The position numbers and the translations under genes were made by a program. 8,054 nt of DNA from NCBI GenBank assembly GCA_964245345.1, contig CAXTMS010000155.1, forward strand, positions 1-8,054, in the 5' to 3' direction. A model generated the notes under the pieces. It was given only the letters and a program-made list of their open reading frames with translations, made no database searches and was not told where the DNA came from. The DNA comes from Lichenicola sp964245345. Its GTDB lineage: Bacteria; Pseudomonadota; Alphaproteobacteria; Acetobacterales; Acetobacteraceae. Of this stretch, positions 1 through 5,004 are shown piece by piece (position 1 is the stretch's first letter; each line of letters starts with the position of its first letter).

Positions 1-216
1 CACCCCTCCCTCCTCGATGAATTGGACGCCCCCGGCCTCCAGCGCCCGGCGGATGGAGACGAGCGTGGTTTCGCGCGGTCGTACGGTCTCGTTCTCGATC
101 ATGTTCAGCGTCACCGTGGAGATCGAGGCGCGATGCGCCAGCGTCGCCTGCGTCCACTTCAGCAGGCCACGGGCGGCGCGGATCTGGGGGATACCGACCA
201 ACACGCCGGACGGCAT
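1..216 (-). CDS. XRE-family helix-turn-helix regulator, C-terminus cut by window edge
   Basis: The reading frame starts at an ATG (bases 216-214) and stays open to base 1, giving 72 residues that begin MPSGVLVGIPQIRAARGLL. The pattern of IRAARGLLKW, then TQATLAHRASIS, then TVTLNMIEN, then SIRRALEAGGVQFI is the short XRE/Cro-like DNA-binding fold common in alphaproteobacterial repressors: recognition helix around residues 31-42 and a closing helix around 54-62. Such proteins usually end soon after the VxFI segment, so little is probably missing. The Shine-Dalgarno sequence is weak. The gene is divergent from the Y RNA/rsr/rtcB locus, and a 7-base-arm palindrome lies 7 bases upstream of its ATG over its likely -10, suggesting autoregulation. 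Control of the divergent RNA-repair promoter is inference. Confidence 0.8.
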   Translation of the reverse strand, partial: MPSGVLVGIPQIRAARGLLKWTQATLAHRASISTVTLNMIENETVRPRETTLVSIRRALEAGGVQFIEEGGV

Positions 217-222
217 AGCGTG

Positions 223-243
223 AACTTTAGAGAAATTAAAGTT
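223..243. promoter_or_regulatory. Perfect palindrome, likely operator of the XRE protein
   Basis: AACTTTA (223-229) and TAAAGTT (237-243) are exact inverted repeats around a 7-base spacer. This AT-rich site covers the -10 of the regulator gene and ends 6 bases before the -35 of the divergent promoter, as expected for an operator bound by a dimeric XRE repressor. Binding is inferred. Confidence 0.55.
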
Positions 244-262
244 TGTCGTTGACGACAGGCAA
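235..262 (-). promoter_or_regulatory. Candidate promoter of the XRE regulator gene
   Basis: On the minus strand, TTGCCT (bases 262-257) and TTTAAT (240-235) are separated by 16 bases and lie about 20 bases before the start codon. The -10 lies inside the palindrome at 223-243. This is a consensus match by eye only. Confidence 0.45.
244..257. promoter_or_regulatory. Second palindrome over the -35 of the Y RNA promoter
   Basis: TGTCGT (244-249) and ACGACA (252-257) are exact inverted repeats around the dinucleotide TG. The site overlaps the TTGACG hexamer at 249-254, so a protein bound here would compete with RNA polymerase at the plus-strand promoter. Its sequence differs from the 223-243 palindrome, so one protein may not bind both. 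Confidence 0.4.
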
Positions 263-277
263 CGAGCCCGGGCATAT
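249..277 (+). promoter_or_regulatory. Candidate promoter of the Y RNA array
   Basis: TTGACG (249-254) is a near-consensus sigma-70 -35 element. Seventeen bases later GCATAT (272-277) is a moderate -10. Transcription would start near base 284, which is where the folded part of the first Y RNA begins (lower stem from 286). This agreement with an independently derived structure is the main support. No comparable promoter was seen before the later RNAs, so the array, and perhaps rsr, may come from one transcript. Confidence 0.5.
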
Positions 278-282
278 GCGCC

Positions 283-352
283 GCCGACGGGCCGAACGGG
301 TTGGGTTCTCGCCTGAAAAACGTCCCCCAGCCCGAGCATCATGTCCGTCATT
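283..352 (+). ncRNA. Y RNA A: short Ro60-binding Y RNA without tRNA-like module
   Basis: The predicted fold has a lower stem 286-290 with 345-349 (GACGG/CCGTC) and then the shared internal motif GCCGAA (291-296) opposite CATGT (340-344). Next comes a 9-pair upper stem 297-305 with 326-334 (one G-T pair) and a loop of about 20 bases (306-325). The CGG-GCCGR / CATGN-CCG signature is the same as in the three RNAs downstream. The TTATC box after the upper stem and all T-, D- and acceptor-like elements are absent. The lower stem is only 5 pairs. It may be a plain Y RNA whose only partner is Ro60, or a leader hairpin of the transcript. Identification rests on the shared motif and position. Confidence 0.62.
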
Positions 353-360
353 CGGGGCTT

Positions 361-463
361 CGGCGCGGGCCGAGGGCCGAGGGTTATCCTCCAACTGCCG
401 GTGGGTCCGGAAGCCCACGATCCCGCAAGGGATGGCGCCCTCGCCATGGACATGACCGCGCTT
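361..463 (+). ncRNA. Y RNA B: Ro60-binding Y RNA with reduced tRNA-like head
   Basis: Lower stem 362-368 with 456-462 (GCGCGG/CCGCGC plus a G-T pair). Signature GCCGAG (369-374) opposite CATGA (451-455). Upper stem 378-383 with 438-443, a bulged C377, then 375-376 with 444-445. The TTATC box follows at 384-388. The head is a three-way junction. A closing stem at 396-399/434-437 encloses a T-arm-like hairpin (GTGGG 401-405 with CCCAC 414-418, loop TCCGGAAG) and an acceptor-like hairpin (ATCCC 420-424, GCAA loop, GGGAT 429-433). The T-loop has lost the TTCRA consensus and there is no D-arm. The layout matches Y RNA D while the paired sequences of the head differ, which supports real structure. 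Confidence 0.75.
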
Positions 464-472
464 GCGTGCGTT

Positions 473-608
473 GGCCCAGGCGGGCCGGAGTTCGACGGTT
501 ATCGGGACTTGTGCGTCGCAGGTTCGACTCCTGCCGTCTCCCGCAGGGGAGGTCGTAGCTCAGCGGTAGAGCAACAGGCATCCGTCGGCATGAGCATGAC
601 CGCCTGGC
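473..608 (+). ncRNA. yrlA: Y RNA C: YrlA-type Y RNA with complete circularly permuted tRNA mimic
   Basis: Ro60 stem: CCAGGCGG (476-483) with CCGCCTGG (600-607), signature GCCGGA (484-489) opposite CATGA (595-599), upper stem CGACGG (493-498) with CCGTCG (582-587), TTATC box 499-503. The tRNA parts come in permuted order. The anticodon-stem equivalent is 508-512/574-578. A 5-base variable region (513-517) is followed by the T-arm GCAGG-TTCGACT-CCTGC (518-534). The acceptor strand 535-542 is closed by a GCAG loop to 547-555, with one bulged T. Linker TA (556-557), D-arm GCTC-AGCGGTA-GAGC (558-572) and A573 complete it. Tertiary positions fit tRNA: T8-A14 (556/562), G15-C48 (563/517), GG18-19 (565-566) opposite TC55-56. 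Known family: bacterial Y RNAs encoded near rsr mimic tRNA. Partners such as PNPase are inferred. Confidence 0.87.
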
Positions 609-752
609 ATTGGGATCGAGAGGAGGCTTGGGGTGACACGACAGCATCGACCGCGACAAGCGCTCCACGCGCCCGGATGCCATCCGTTCAGCAAGCCCGC
701 CATGCGGCAGCTGAACTTGGTCAATCCGGCATGACGGCACACGACACCATTT
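609..752 (+). other. Unassigned spacer between Y RNAs C and D, with one strong hairpin
   Basis: No convincing protein gene lies here. A hairpin pairs GTTCAGC (686-692) with GCTGAAC (710-716) and continues with CCGC (697-700) and GCGG (704-707) around a CAT loop. CATCCGT (681-687) and CGGCATGA (728-735) repeat pieces of the 3' strand of Y RNA C (579-585 and 586-593). The stretch could therefore be the remnant of another Y RNA copy, but no 5' Ro60 signature was found. I see no clear promoter or terminator for Y RNA D. Confidence 0.4.
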
Positions 753-753
753 C

Positions 754-857
754 TCCGGCGGGCCGGAGGCCGAGGGTTATCTGGTCTGCTAGGGGTTCGA
801 ATCCTCACGCGTCCCACCGGATGCCGTAGCACCCCTCGCCACAACATGCCCGCCGGC
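754..857 (+). ncRNA. Y RNA D: Ro60-binding Y RNA with T-arm/acceptor head, in the rsr leader
   Basis: Lower stem CCGGCGGGC (755-763) with GCCCGCCGG (848-856), nine perfect pairs that include part of the shared signature. Signature GCCGGA (762-767) opposite CATGC (845-849). Upper stem 771-776 with 833-838, bulged C770, then 768-769 with 839-840. TTATC box 777-781. Head: closing stem TGCT/AGCA (787-790/828-831). T-arm GGGG-TTCGAAT-CCTC (792-806) with a consensus T-loop. Acceptor-like hairpin 808-814 with 819-826, loop CACC, and one unpaired base at the same place as the bulge in Y RNA C. There is no D-arm: only six bases separate the acceptor from the upper stem. It ends 21 bases before the rsr start codon, so it is likely processed from, or folded within, the rsr messenger. 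Confidence 0.8.
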
Positions 858-877
858 CTCTTCAAGGCAGAACGGGC
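848..877 (+). promoter_or_regulatory. Alternative hairpin over the rsr ribosome binding site
   Basis: GCCCG (848-852) can pair with CGGGC (873-877), which ends one base before the rsr ATG. GCCT (856-859) can pair with AGGC (865-868), burying the likely Shine-Dalgarno AAGG (864-867). Bases 848-856 are also the 3' strand of the Y RNA D lower stem, so the two folds exclude each other. Regulation by this switch is inference. Confidence 0.4.
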
Positions 878-2503
878 ATGAACACCTACCTGAAGCTCTT
901 CACGCGCAGCAGAACCGCGGCCACGCCGCAGGTGCTGCCGATCTCCAACACTGTGCCGAACACGGCCCGCGGCTATGCCTACGCGGTCGACGACTGGGCG
1001 CGGCTCGAGCGGTTCCTGATCCTCGGCTCCGAGGGCGGCAGCTACTACGCCACCGAGCAGGTGCTGACGGTCGAGAACGCGCAGGCGGTGCTGCGGGCGA
1101 TCGCCGCCGACGGCGTCCGTGCCGTCGAGCGCATCGTCGCGGTCAGCGACGGCGGCCGGGCGCCGCGCAACGATCCGGCATTGTTCGCGCTGGCGCTAGC
1201 CGCCTCGGCGTCGGATCTGGCCACGCGTCGTGCCGCCCTGGCTGTCCTGCCGCGGGTGGCCCGGACCAGCGCGCACCTGCTGCAGTTCGCAGCGCTGGTC
1301 GAGACCACGCGCGGCTGGGGCCGGGCGCTGCGCCGGGCGGTGGGGGCCTGGTATGACGCGCAGCCGGCCGAGCGGCTGGCCTACCAGCTGGTGAAGTACC
1401 GCCAGCGCGGTGGCTGGTCGCACCGCGACCTGCTGCGGCTCGCGCATCCGGAGACCGTGGATCCGGCCCGCAAGGCGCTGCTCGAGTGGGTGTGCCGTGG
1501 CACCGACAGCGATGCGCTGCCGCCGATCGTCCGTGCCGTCATGGCGCTCGGCGGCGCCGAGACCGCCGAGGCGGTGGCGGCGCTGATCCGTGCGCACGAC
1601 CTGCCGCGGGAGGTGGTGGCGACCGAGTGGCTGAACAACGTCCTGGTGTGGGAGGCGCTGCTGGAGCGCATGCCGCTGACCGCGCTGGTGCGCTCGCTGG
1701 CCAAGCTGACCGCGGTCGGCGCGATCCGTCCGCTCGGCGACAGCCTGCCGACCGTGCTGTCCGCCCTCGGCGACGCCGAACGTATCACCCGGGCGCGGCT
1801 GCACCCGCTGGCGATCCTGCTGGCGCTGCGCACCTACGCGCGCGGCATCGGCGATCGCGGCGCGCTGCGGTGGGAGCCGGTGCCGGCGGTGGTCGATGCG
1901 CTGAACGCCGCGTTCTATACCGCCTTCCGGGCGGTGGAGCCGACCGGCCGCCGGCTGCTGCTGGCGCTGGACGTATCGGGGTCGATGGCGTCCGGTGGCA
2001 TCGCCGGGTCGTCGCTGACCCCGCGCGAGGCTTCGGCGGCGATGGCGCTGATGACCGCGGCGACGGAGGCGAACACCCACGTCGTGGCGTTCGCCGCCGG
2101 CGAGGACGGCCGCTATGGCGGGATGTACGGTGGCACGGCGCGCATGCTGCCGGTGACGCTGTCGCCCTCCATGCGGCTGGACGACGCGGTGCGGGCGGTG
2201 TCGGGCCTGCCGTTCGGCGGCACCGACTGCGCGCTGCCGATGCTGTACGCCCTGGAGCGCAACATCCCTGTCGACGGCTTCGTGGTCTACACCGACAGCG
2301 AGACCTGGGCCGGGGCGGTGCATCCGGTGCAGGCGCTGCGGCTGTATCGCGAGCGCACCGGCATCCCGGCCAAGCTCGTGGTGGTGGGGCTGGTGTCTAA
2401 CGGGTTCAGCATTGCCGATCCGGAGGATGCCGGCATGCTCGACGTGGTCGGGTTCGATGCCGCGGCGCCCGCGGTGATCGCCGACTTCCTCCGCTCGCCC
2501 TGA
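878..2503 (+). CDS. rsr: Ro60-like TROVE-domain protein (Rsr)
   Basis: The 541 residues match the usual size of Ro60 orthologues (about 520-540). The N-terminal segment GYAYAVDDWARLERFLILG (from residue 32), then SEGGSYYATEQ, is the hallmark start of the TROVE HEAT-repeat ring, which holds single-stranded RNA ends in its hole and Y RNAs on its outer face. The C-terminal von Willebrand A domain starts near residue 360 and has an intact metal-ion site: DVSGS (D365, S367, S369), T449 in PFGGTD and D473 in YTDSE. The start is chosen because AAGG lies 10 bases upstream and the protein begins as family members do. Known role: cytoplasmic RNA chaperone that, with Y RNA, can tether PNPase for structured-RNA decay. 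The Y RNA genes directly upstream support the assignment. A terminator-like hairpin follows, so rtcB may be expressed less or only after readthrough. Confidence 0.96.
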   Translation: MNTYLKLFTRSRTAATPQVLPISNTVPNTARGYAYAVDDWARLERFLILGSEGGSYYATEQVLTVENAQAVLRAIAADGVRAVERIVAVSDGGRAPRNDPALFALALAASASDLATRRAALAVLPRVARTSAHLLQFAALVETTRGWGRALRRAVGAWYDAQPAERLAYQLVKYRQRGGWSHRDLLRLAHPETVDPARKALLEWVCRGTDSDALPPIVRAVMALGGAETAEAVAALIRAHDLPREVVATEWLNNVLVWEALLERMPLTALVRSLAKLTAVGAIRPLGDSLPTVLSALGDAERITRARLHPLAILLALRTYARGIGDRGALRWEPVPAVVDALNAAFYTAFRAVEPTGRRLLLALDVSGSMASGGIAGSSLTPREASAAMALMTAATEANTHVVAFAAGEDGRYGGMYGGTARMLPVTLSPSMRLDDAVRAVSGLPFGGTDCALPMLYALERNIPVDGFVVYTDSETWAGAVHPVQALRLYRERTGIPAKLVVVGLVSNGFSIADPEDAGMLDVVGFDAAAPAVIADFLRSP

Positions 2504-2506
2504 ACG

Positions 2507-2546
2507 CTCCGGCCATCCCACCACCGGGACGGCCGGAGGCCTTTTT
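2507..2546 (+). terminator. Rho-independent terminator or attenuator between rsr and rtcB
   Basis: A 13-position stem (2507-2519 with 2526-2538) has only one mismatch, A2515 opposite C2530, around the loop ACCACC. GCC and five T residues (2542-2546) follow. It begins 4 bases after the rsr stop codon and about 35 bases before the rtcB start. With no clear promoter between hairpin and rtcB, partial readthrough is the simplest view. Confidence 0.75.
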
Positions 2547-2581
2547 CCCCCCCTCTTGATCGCTATCCAGGAGGTCGACCC

Positions 2582-3925
2582 ATGCGTCGCCCCAGTCCCT
2601 ACGAGACCCGTGCCCGCGAGCTCGCCGCCGTCGCCGGCATCGACCCCGACAGCCGCGTGGCGCGGCCGGGCGAGGAGCCCGGCGGCCGCGGCATGCCGGC
2701 GTGGTGCTCCTTCCGCGACGCCGCCCGCGCAGAGCACCTGGCGGCGGAAGCAGCCTCGGTGCAGCTGCCCGAGCAGGACGCCACCTACCGGAATGCGCCG
2801 CTGCAGGTGTTCGGCGTTCACGACGAGGCGACGATCGCGCAGATGCGGAACTGCATGGGCGTTGGCCGGGTGGCGGCGGGCGTGGTGTGCGCCGACGGCC
2901 ACCTCGGCTACGCCCAGCCGGTCGGTGGCGTGATCGCCTACGAGCGCCAGATCAGCATCTCCGGCGTCGGCTTCGACATCGGCTGCGGCAACATGGCGGT
3001 GCGGCTCGACACGCCGTTCGCGGCCATCGCCGACCGGGTCGGCGCCATCCTCGCCGACATCCGGAGCGCGGTGTCGTTCGGAGTTGGTCGCGCCAACGCC
3101 GAGCGGACGGAACACGCGTTGTTCGACGACCACGACGCGTGGCGCGAGGCCGACATGGCGTTCTACCGCCAGAAGGCGGCGAGCCAGCTGGGCACCGTCG
3201 GCTCAGGCAACCACTATGTCGACCTGCTGCGCGACGAGGCGGACAGGGTCTGGATCGGCGTGCACTTCGGCAGCCGCGGCCTCGGCCACACCAGCGCCAC
3301 CCGTTACCTGAAGGCGGCAGGCGGCCAGGACGGCATGAATGTGCCGCCGGCGGTGGTGGACGAGGGCAGCGAGCTTGGCCGCCGCTACCTGGCGGCGATG
3401 GAGCTGGCCGGGCGCTACGCCTACGCGGGGCGCGAGTGGGTGGTGGAGCGCGTGCGCCGCATCATCGGCGGCGCGGTCACCGACAGCGTGCACAACCACC
3501 ACAACTACGCGTGGCGGGAGACGCATGACGGGCGCGAGCTGTGGGTGGTCCGCAAGGGCGCCACACCGGCATGGCCCGGCCAGCGTGGTTTCGTTGGCGG
3601 CTCGATGGGTGACGACGCCGTCATCATCGAGGGCGTCGACAGCCCCCTAGCCCAGAGCGCGCTGTATTCCACCGTGCACGGCGCCGGGCGGCTGTTCGGC
3701 CGCAAGCAGGCGCTGCGGACCTTCCGGCGCGAGCAGATGGACGACTGGATGCGCGAGCGCTGCGTGCTGTTGGCGGGCGGCGACCTGGACGAGAGCCCGA
3801 TGGCCTACCGGCGCCTGCCGGAGGTATTGGCGCAGCACGCTGGCACGATCCGCGTCCAGCACACGCTGACACCGTTCGCGGTGGCAATGGCGGGCGAGGG
3901 AGAGTTCGATCCGTTCAAGGACTGA
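2582..3925 (+). CDS. rtcB: RtcB-family RNA ligase
   Basis: 447 residues; RtcB joins 2',3'-cyclic phosphate or 3'-phosphate RNA ends to 5'-hydroxyl ends using GTP and manganese, as in tRNA or rRNA cleaved by stress nucleases. All landmarks are visible: GGVIAYE, then GFDIGCGN with D132 and C135, GTVGSGNHY (N210, H211), HFGSRGLG (H228), the histidine-rich HNHHNY (304-309) and STVHGAGR, whose H366 is the expected guanylated histidine. Start: a perfect AGGAGG (2569-2574) lies 7 bases upstream. The metal loop reads GFDIGCGN, where canonical RtcB commonly has GYDIGCGM, and the protein is longer than the roughly 408-residue E. coli enzyme, so it may belong to an RtcB side branch. Neither RtcA nor archease is encoded in the window. 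Being just after rsr, it likely repairs RNAs that Rsr-Y RNA particles handle. Confidence 0.94.
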   Translation: MRRPSPYETRARELAAVAGIDPDSRVARPGEEPGGRGMPAWCSFRDAARAEHLAAEAASVQLPEQDATYRNAPLQVFGVHDEATIAQMRNCMGVGRVAAGVVCADGHLGYAQPVGGVIAYERQISISGVGFDIGCGNMAVRLDTPFAAIADRVGAILADIRSAVSFGVGRANAERTEHALFDDHDAWREADMAFYRQKAASQLGTVGSGNHYVDLLRDEADRVWIGVHFGSRGLGHTSATRYLKAAGGQDGMNVPPAVVDEGSELGRRYLAAMELAGRYAYAGREWVVERVRRIIGGAVTDSVHNHHNYAWRETHDGRELWVVRKGATPAWPGQRGFVGGSMGDDAVIIEGVDSPLAQSALYSTVHGAGRLFGRKQALRTFRREQMDDWMRERCVLLAGGDLDESPMAYRRLPEVLAQHAGTIRVQHTLTPFAVAMAGEGEFDPFKD

Positions 3926-3943
3926 AAGCCGTCCAAGAAGAAA

Positions 3944-3968
3944 CCTCATCTGGCGTGGCCAGATGAGG
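3944..3968. repeat. Perfect 10-base-arm hairpin after rtcB
   Basis: CCTCATCTGG (3944-3953) and CCAGATGAGG (3959-3968) are exact inverted repeats around CGTGG. No T-tract follows on the plus strand. On the minus strand it is followed by TTTCTTCTT, so it looks more like a terminator in that direction, although no minus-strand gene ends here. It marks the right edge of the RNA-repair locus and could protect the rtcB messenger end. Confidence 0.5.
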
Positions 3969-4003
3969 CTCAACCCAGATTACAGAGAACCGAAATCCAG
4001 AAG

Positions 4004-4019
4004 CCAAACGGGCGTTTGG
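4004..4019. repeat. Inverted repeat with 2-base core upstream of the recombinase
   Basis: CCAAACG (4004-4010) and CGTTTGG (4013-4019) are exact inverted repeats around GG. Serine recombinases cut with a 2-base stagger at the centre of such dyads, and resolution sites often lie next to the recombinase gene, so this is a candidate recombination subsite or operator. No second copy was noticed in the window. Confidence 0.35.
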
Positions 4020-4073
4020 GTGCGTAAAAGGGGCAGTGGTAGGTCTCAAAGACACAGGGAGGAGCGTACTGGG

Positions 4074-4232
4074 GTGGAGCAGGATCCTGATCCGCAGGCT
4101 GGGACCGAAAAGGCCTTCGCCACCCGAGCGGAGCGCTCCAGCCCTGAGCGGGCGTTGGAGATCCTGAGCCGGGCCGGGCAGGACAACCAGGCCGAGACGG
4201 GTGACGAGCTGCCCTCCGACCTTGCGTCGTGA
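4074..4232 (+). CDS. Possible 52-residue protein coupled to the recombinase
   Basis: I do not recognise this protein. A GTG start (4074) is preceded at 9 bases by a strong AGGGAGGAG ribosome site (4056-4064). The product is hydrophilic and charged: it begins VEQDPDPQAGTEKAFATRAE (GTG read as Met in vivo), continues with a short helix-like stretch (SPERALEILSRAG) and ends in an acidic tail. Its stop TGA overlaps the recombinase GTG start as GTGA, a common sign of translational coupling. The frame stays open upstream to an ATG at 3963 inside the hairpin arm, but that start lacks a ribosome site. It may be a small accessory protein or simply a translated leader. Confidence 0.4.
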   Translation: MEQDPDPQAGTEKAFATRAERSSPERALEILSRAGQDNQAETGDELPSDLAS

Positions 4233-4954
4233 GCACCCCGCGCTTCGTCGCCTACTACCGCGTCAGCACCGACAAGCAGGGCCGCAGCGGGCTGGGTCTG
4301 GATGCGCAGCGCGCCGCGGTGGAAGCCCATGTCGCGGGTGCCCGCGGTGTGGTCTGCGCCGGGTTCATGGAGGTGGAGAGCGGGCGCAAGGGTGACCGTC
4401 CGCAGCTTGCTGCGGCACTGGCGGCCGCCCGCGTCCACCGCGCTGTGCTGGTGATCGCCAAGCTCGACCGCTTGGCGCGCAACGTACATTTCGTGTCGGG
4501 GCTGATGGAGAGCGGTGTCGAGTTCGTCGCCGCCGACATGCCGACCGTGAACCGGCTGACCGTCCACATCCTCGCGGCCGTCGCTGAGGAGGAAGCACGC
4601 ATGATTTCGGCCCGTACCAAGGCCGCCCTCGCCGCCGCCAAGGCGCGCGGCGTCCGGCTTGGCAATCCCAACCTCCTCGCCGGTTCGCCTGAACAGGCGC
4701 GTGCCGCCAACGCGGTGAAGACCGCGCGGGCGCAGGTACGGGCGGCCGACGTGCTGCCCTTCATCGAGCAGGCCCGCCGCGCCGGCGGCGCCACCCTGCA
4801 ACAGCTCGCCGACGCGCTCGCTGCCCGCGGCGTCCCCACACCCTCCGGCAGCGGCGCGCGCTGGCGCCCCGTGCAGGTGGCGCGGGTCATGGGACGCTAC
4901 CGTGAAGTAGATGAAGCGGCTTCGCCGGCATCTGTGGCGGACTGCCATACTTGA
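4229..4954 (+). CDS. Small serine recombinase (resolvase/invertase family)
   Basis: 241 residues starting at GTG. The resolvase catalytic domain spans about residues 5-135. YYRVSTDKQG carries the nucleophile S13 and R11, followed by GLGLDAQ (21-27), the active-site segment LDRLARN (79-85), and the AEEEARMISARTKAAL helix (119-134) that joins the domains. Residues 189-221 (TLQQLADALAARGVPTPSG to WRPVQVARVM) form the helix-turn-helix DNA-binding part often called the recombinase domain. Serine recombinases of this size resolve plasmid or transposon cointegrates or invert DNA. Lying beside a partition system, multimer resolution of the replicon is a reasonable job, but excision or insertion of the RNA-repair cassette is possible. 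No transposase or terminal repeats were seen. Confidence 0.9.
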   Translation: MSTPRFVAYYRVSTDKQGRSGLGLDAQRAAVEAHVAGARGVVCAGFMEVESGRKGDRPQLAAALAAARVHRAVLVIAKLDRLARNVHFVSGLMESGVEFVAADMPTVNRLTVHILAAVAEEEARMISARTKAALAAAKARGVRLGNPNLLAGSPEQARAANAVKTARAQVRAADVLPFIEQARRAGGATLQQLADALAARGVPTPSGSGARWRPVQVARVMGRYREVDEAASPASVADCHT

Positions 4955-5004
4955 TCTGGAGGCAGCGTATGACTGGTGGCAGCCGTTAGCCGGATTAGGA
5001 TGGA

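Noticed and set aside
577..681. GGCATCCG (577-584) pairing with CGGATGCC (674-681) or with the copy at 818-825
   Set aside because: It would break the Y RNA C anticodon-equivalent and upper stems, which are backed by the repeated architecture. Kept only as a possible alternative fold.
547..816. A normal or intron-containing tRNA with D-arm at 558-572 and T-arm at 792-806
   Set aside because: The two arms would be about 220 bases apart, no anticodon arm joins them, and the acceptor pairing fails (550-555 against 808-812). Each arm fits better in its own Y RNA: 558-572 with the T-arm at 518-534, and 792-806 with the hairpin at 808-826.
341..865. Open frames across the Y RNA array on both strands (341-829 plus, 384-740 and 560-865 minus)
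   Set aside because: They cross several structured RNA units, lack ribosome sites and recognisable protein sequence, and look like chance frames in GC-rich DNA.
217..877. Sigma-54 promoter (GG-N10-GC type) for an RtcR-like activator
   Set aside because: No convincing TGGCAC-N5-TTGCA match was found upstream of the Y RNAs, rsr or rtcB, and no RtcR gene is in the window.
1196..3133. 645-codon minus-strand frame opposite rsr and rtcB
   Set aside because: Its product is low-complexity, rich in R, H, G and A, and it lies opposite two well-recognised genes; it is a shadow of GC-rich codon bias.
4969..4989. Six-codon frame (MTGGSR) with a GGAGG site after the recombinase gene
   Set aside because: Too short to support as a gene, and nothing downstream on that strand would be controlled by it as a leader peptide.
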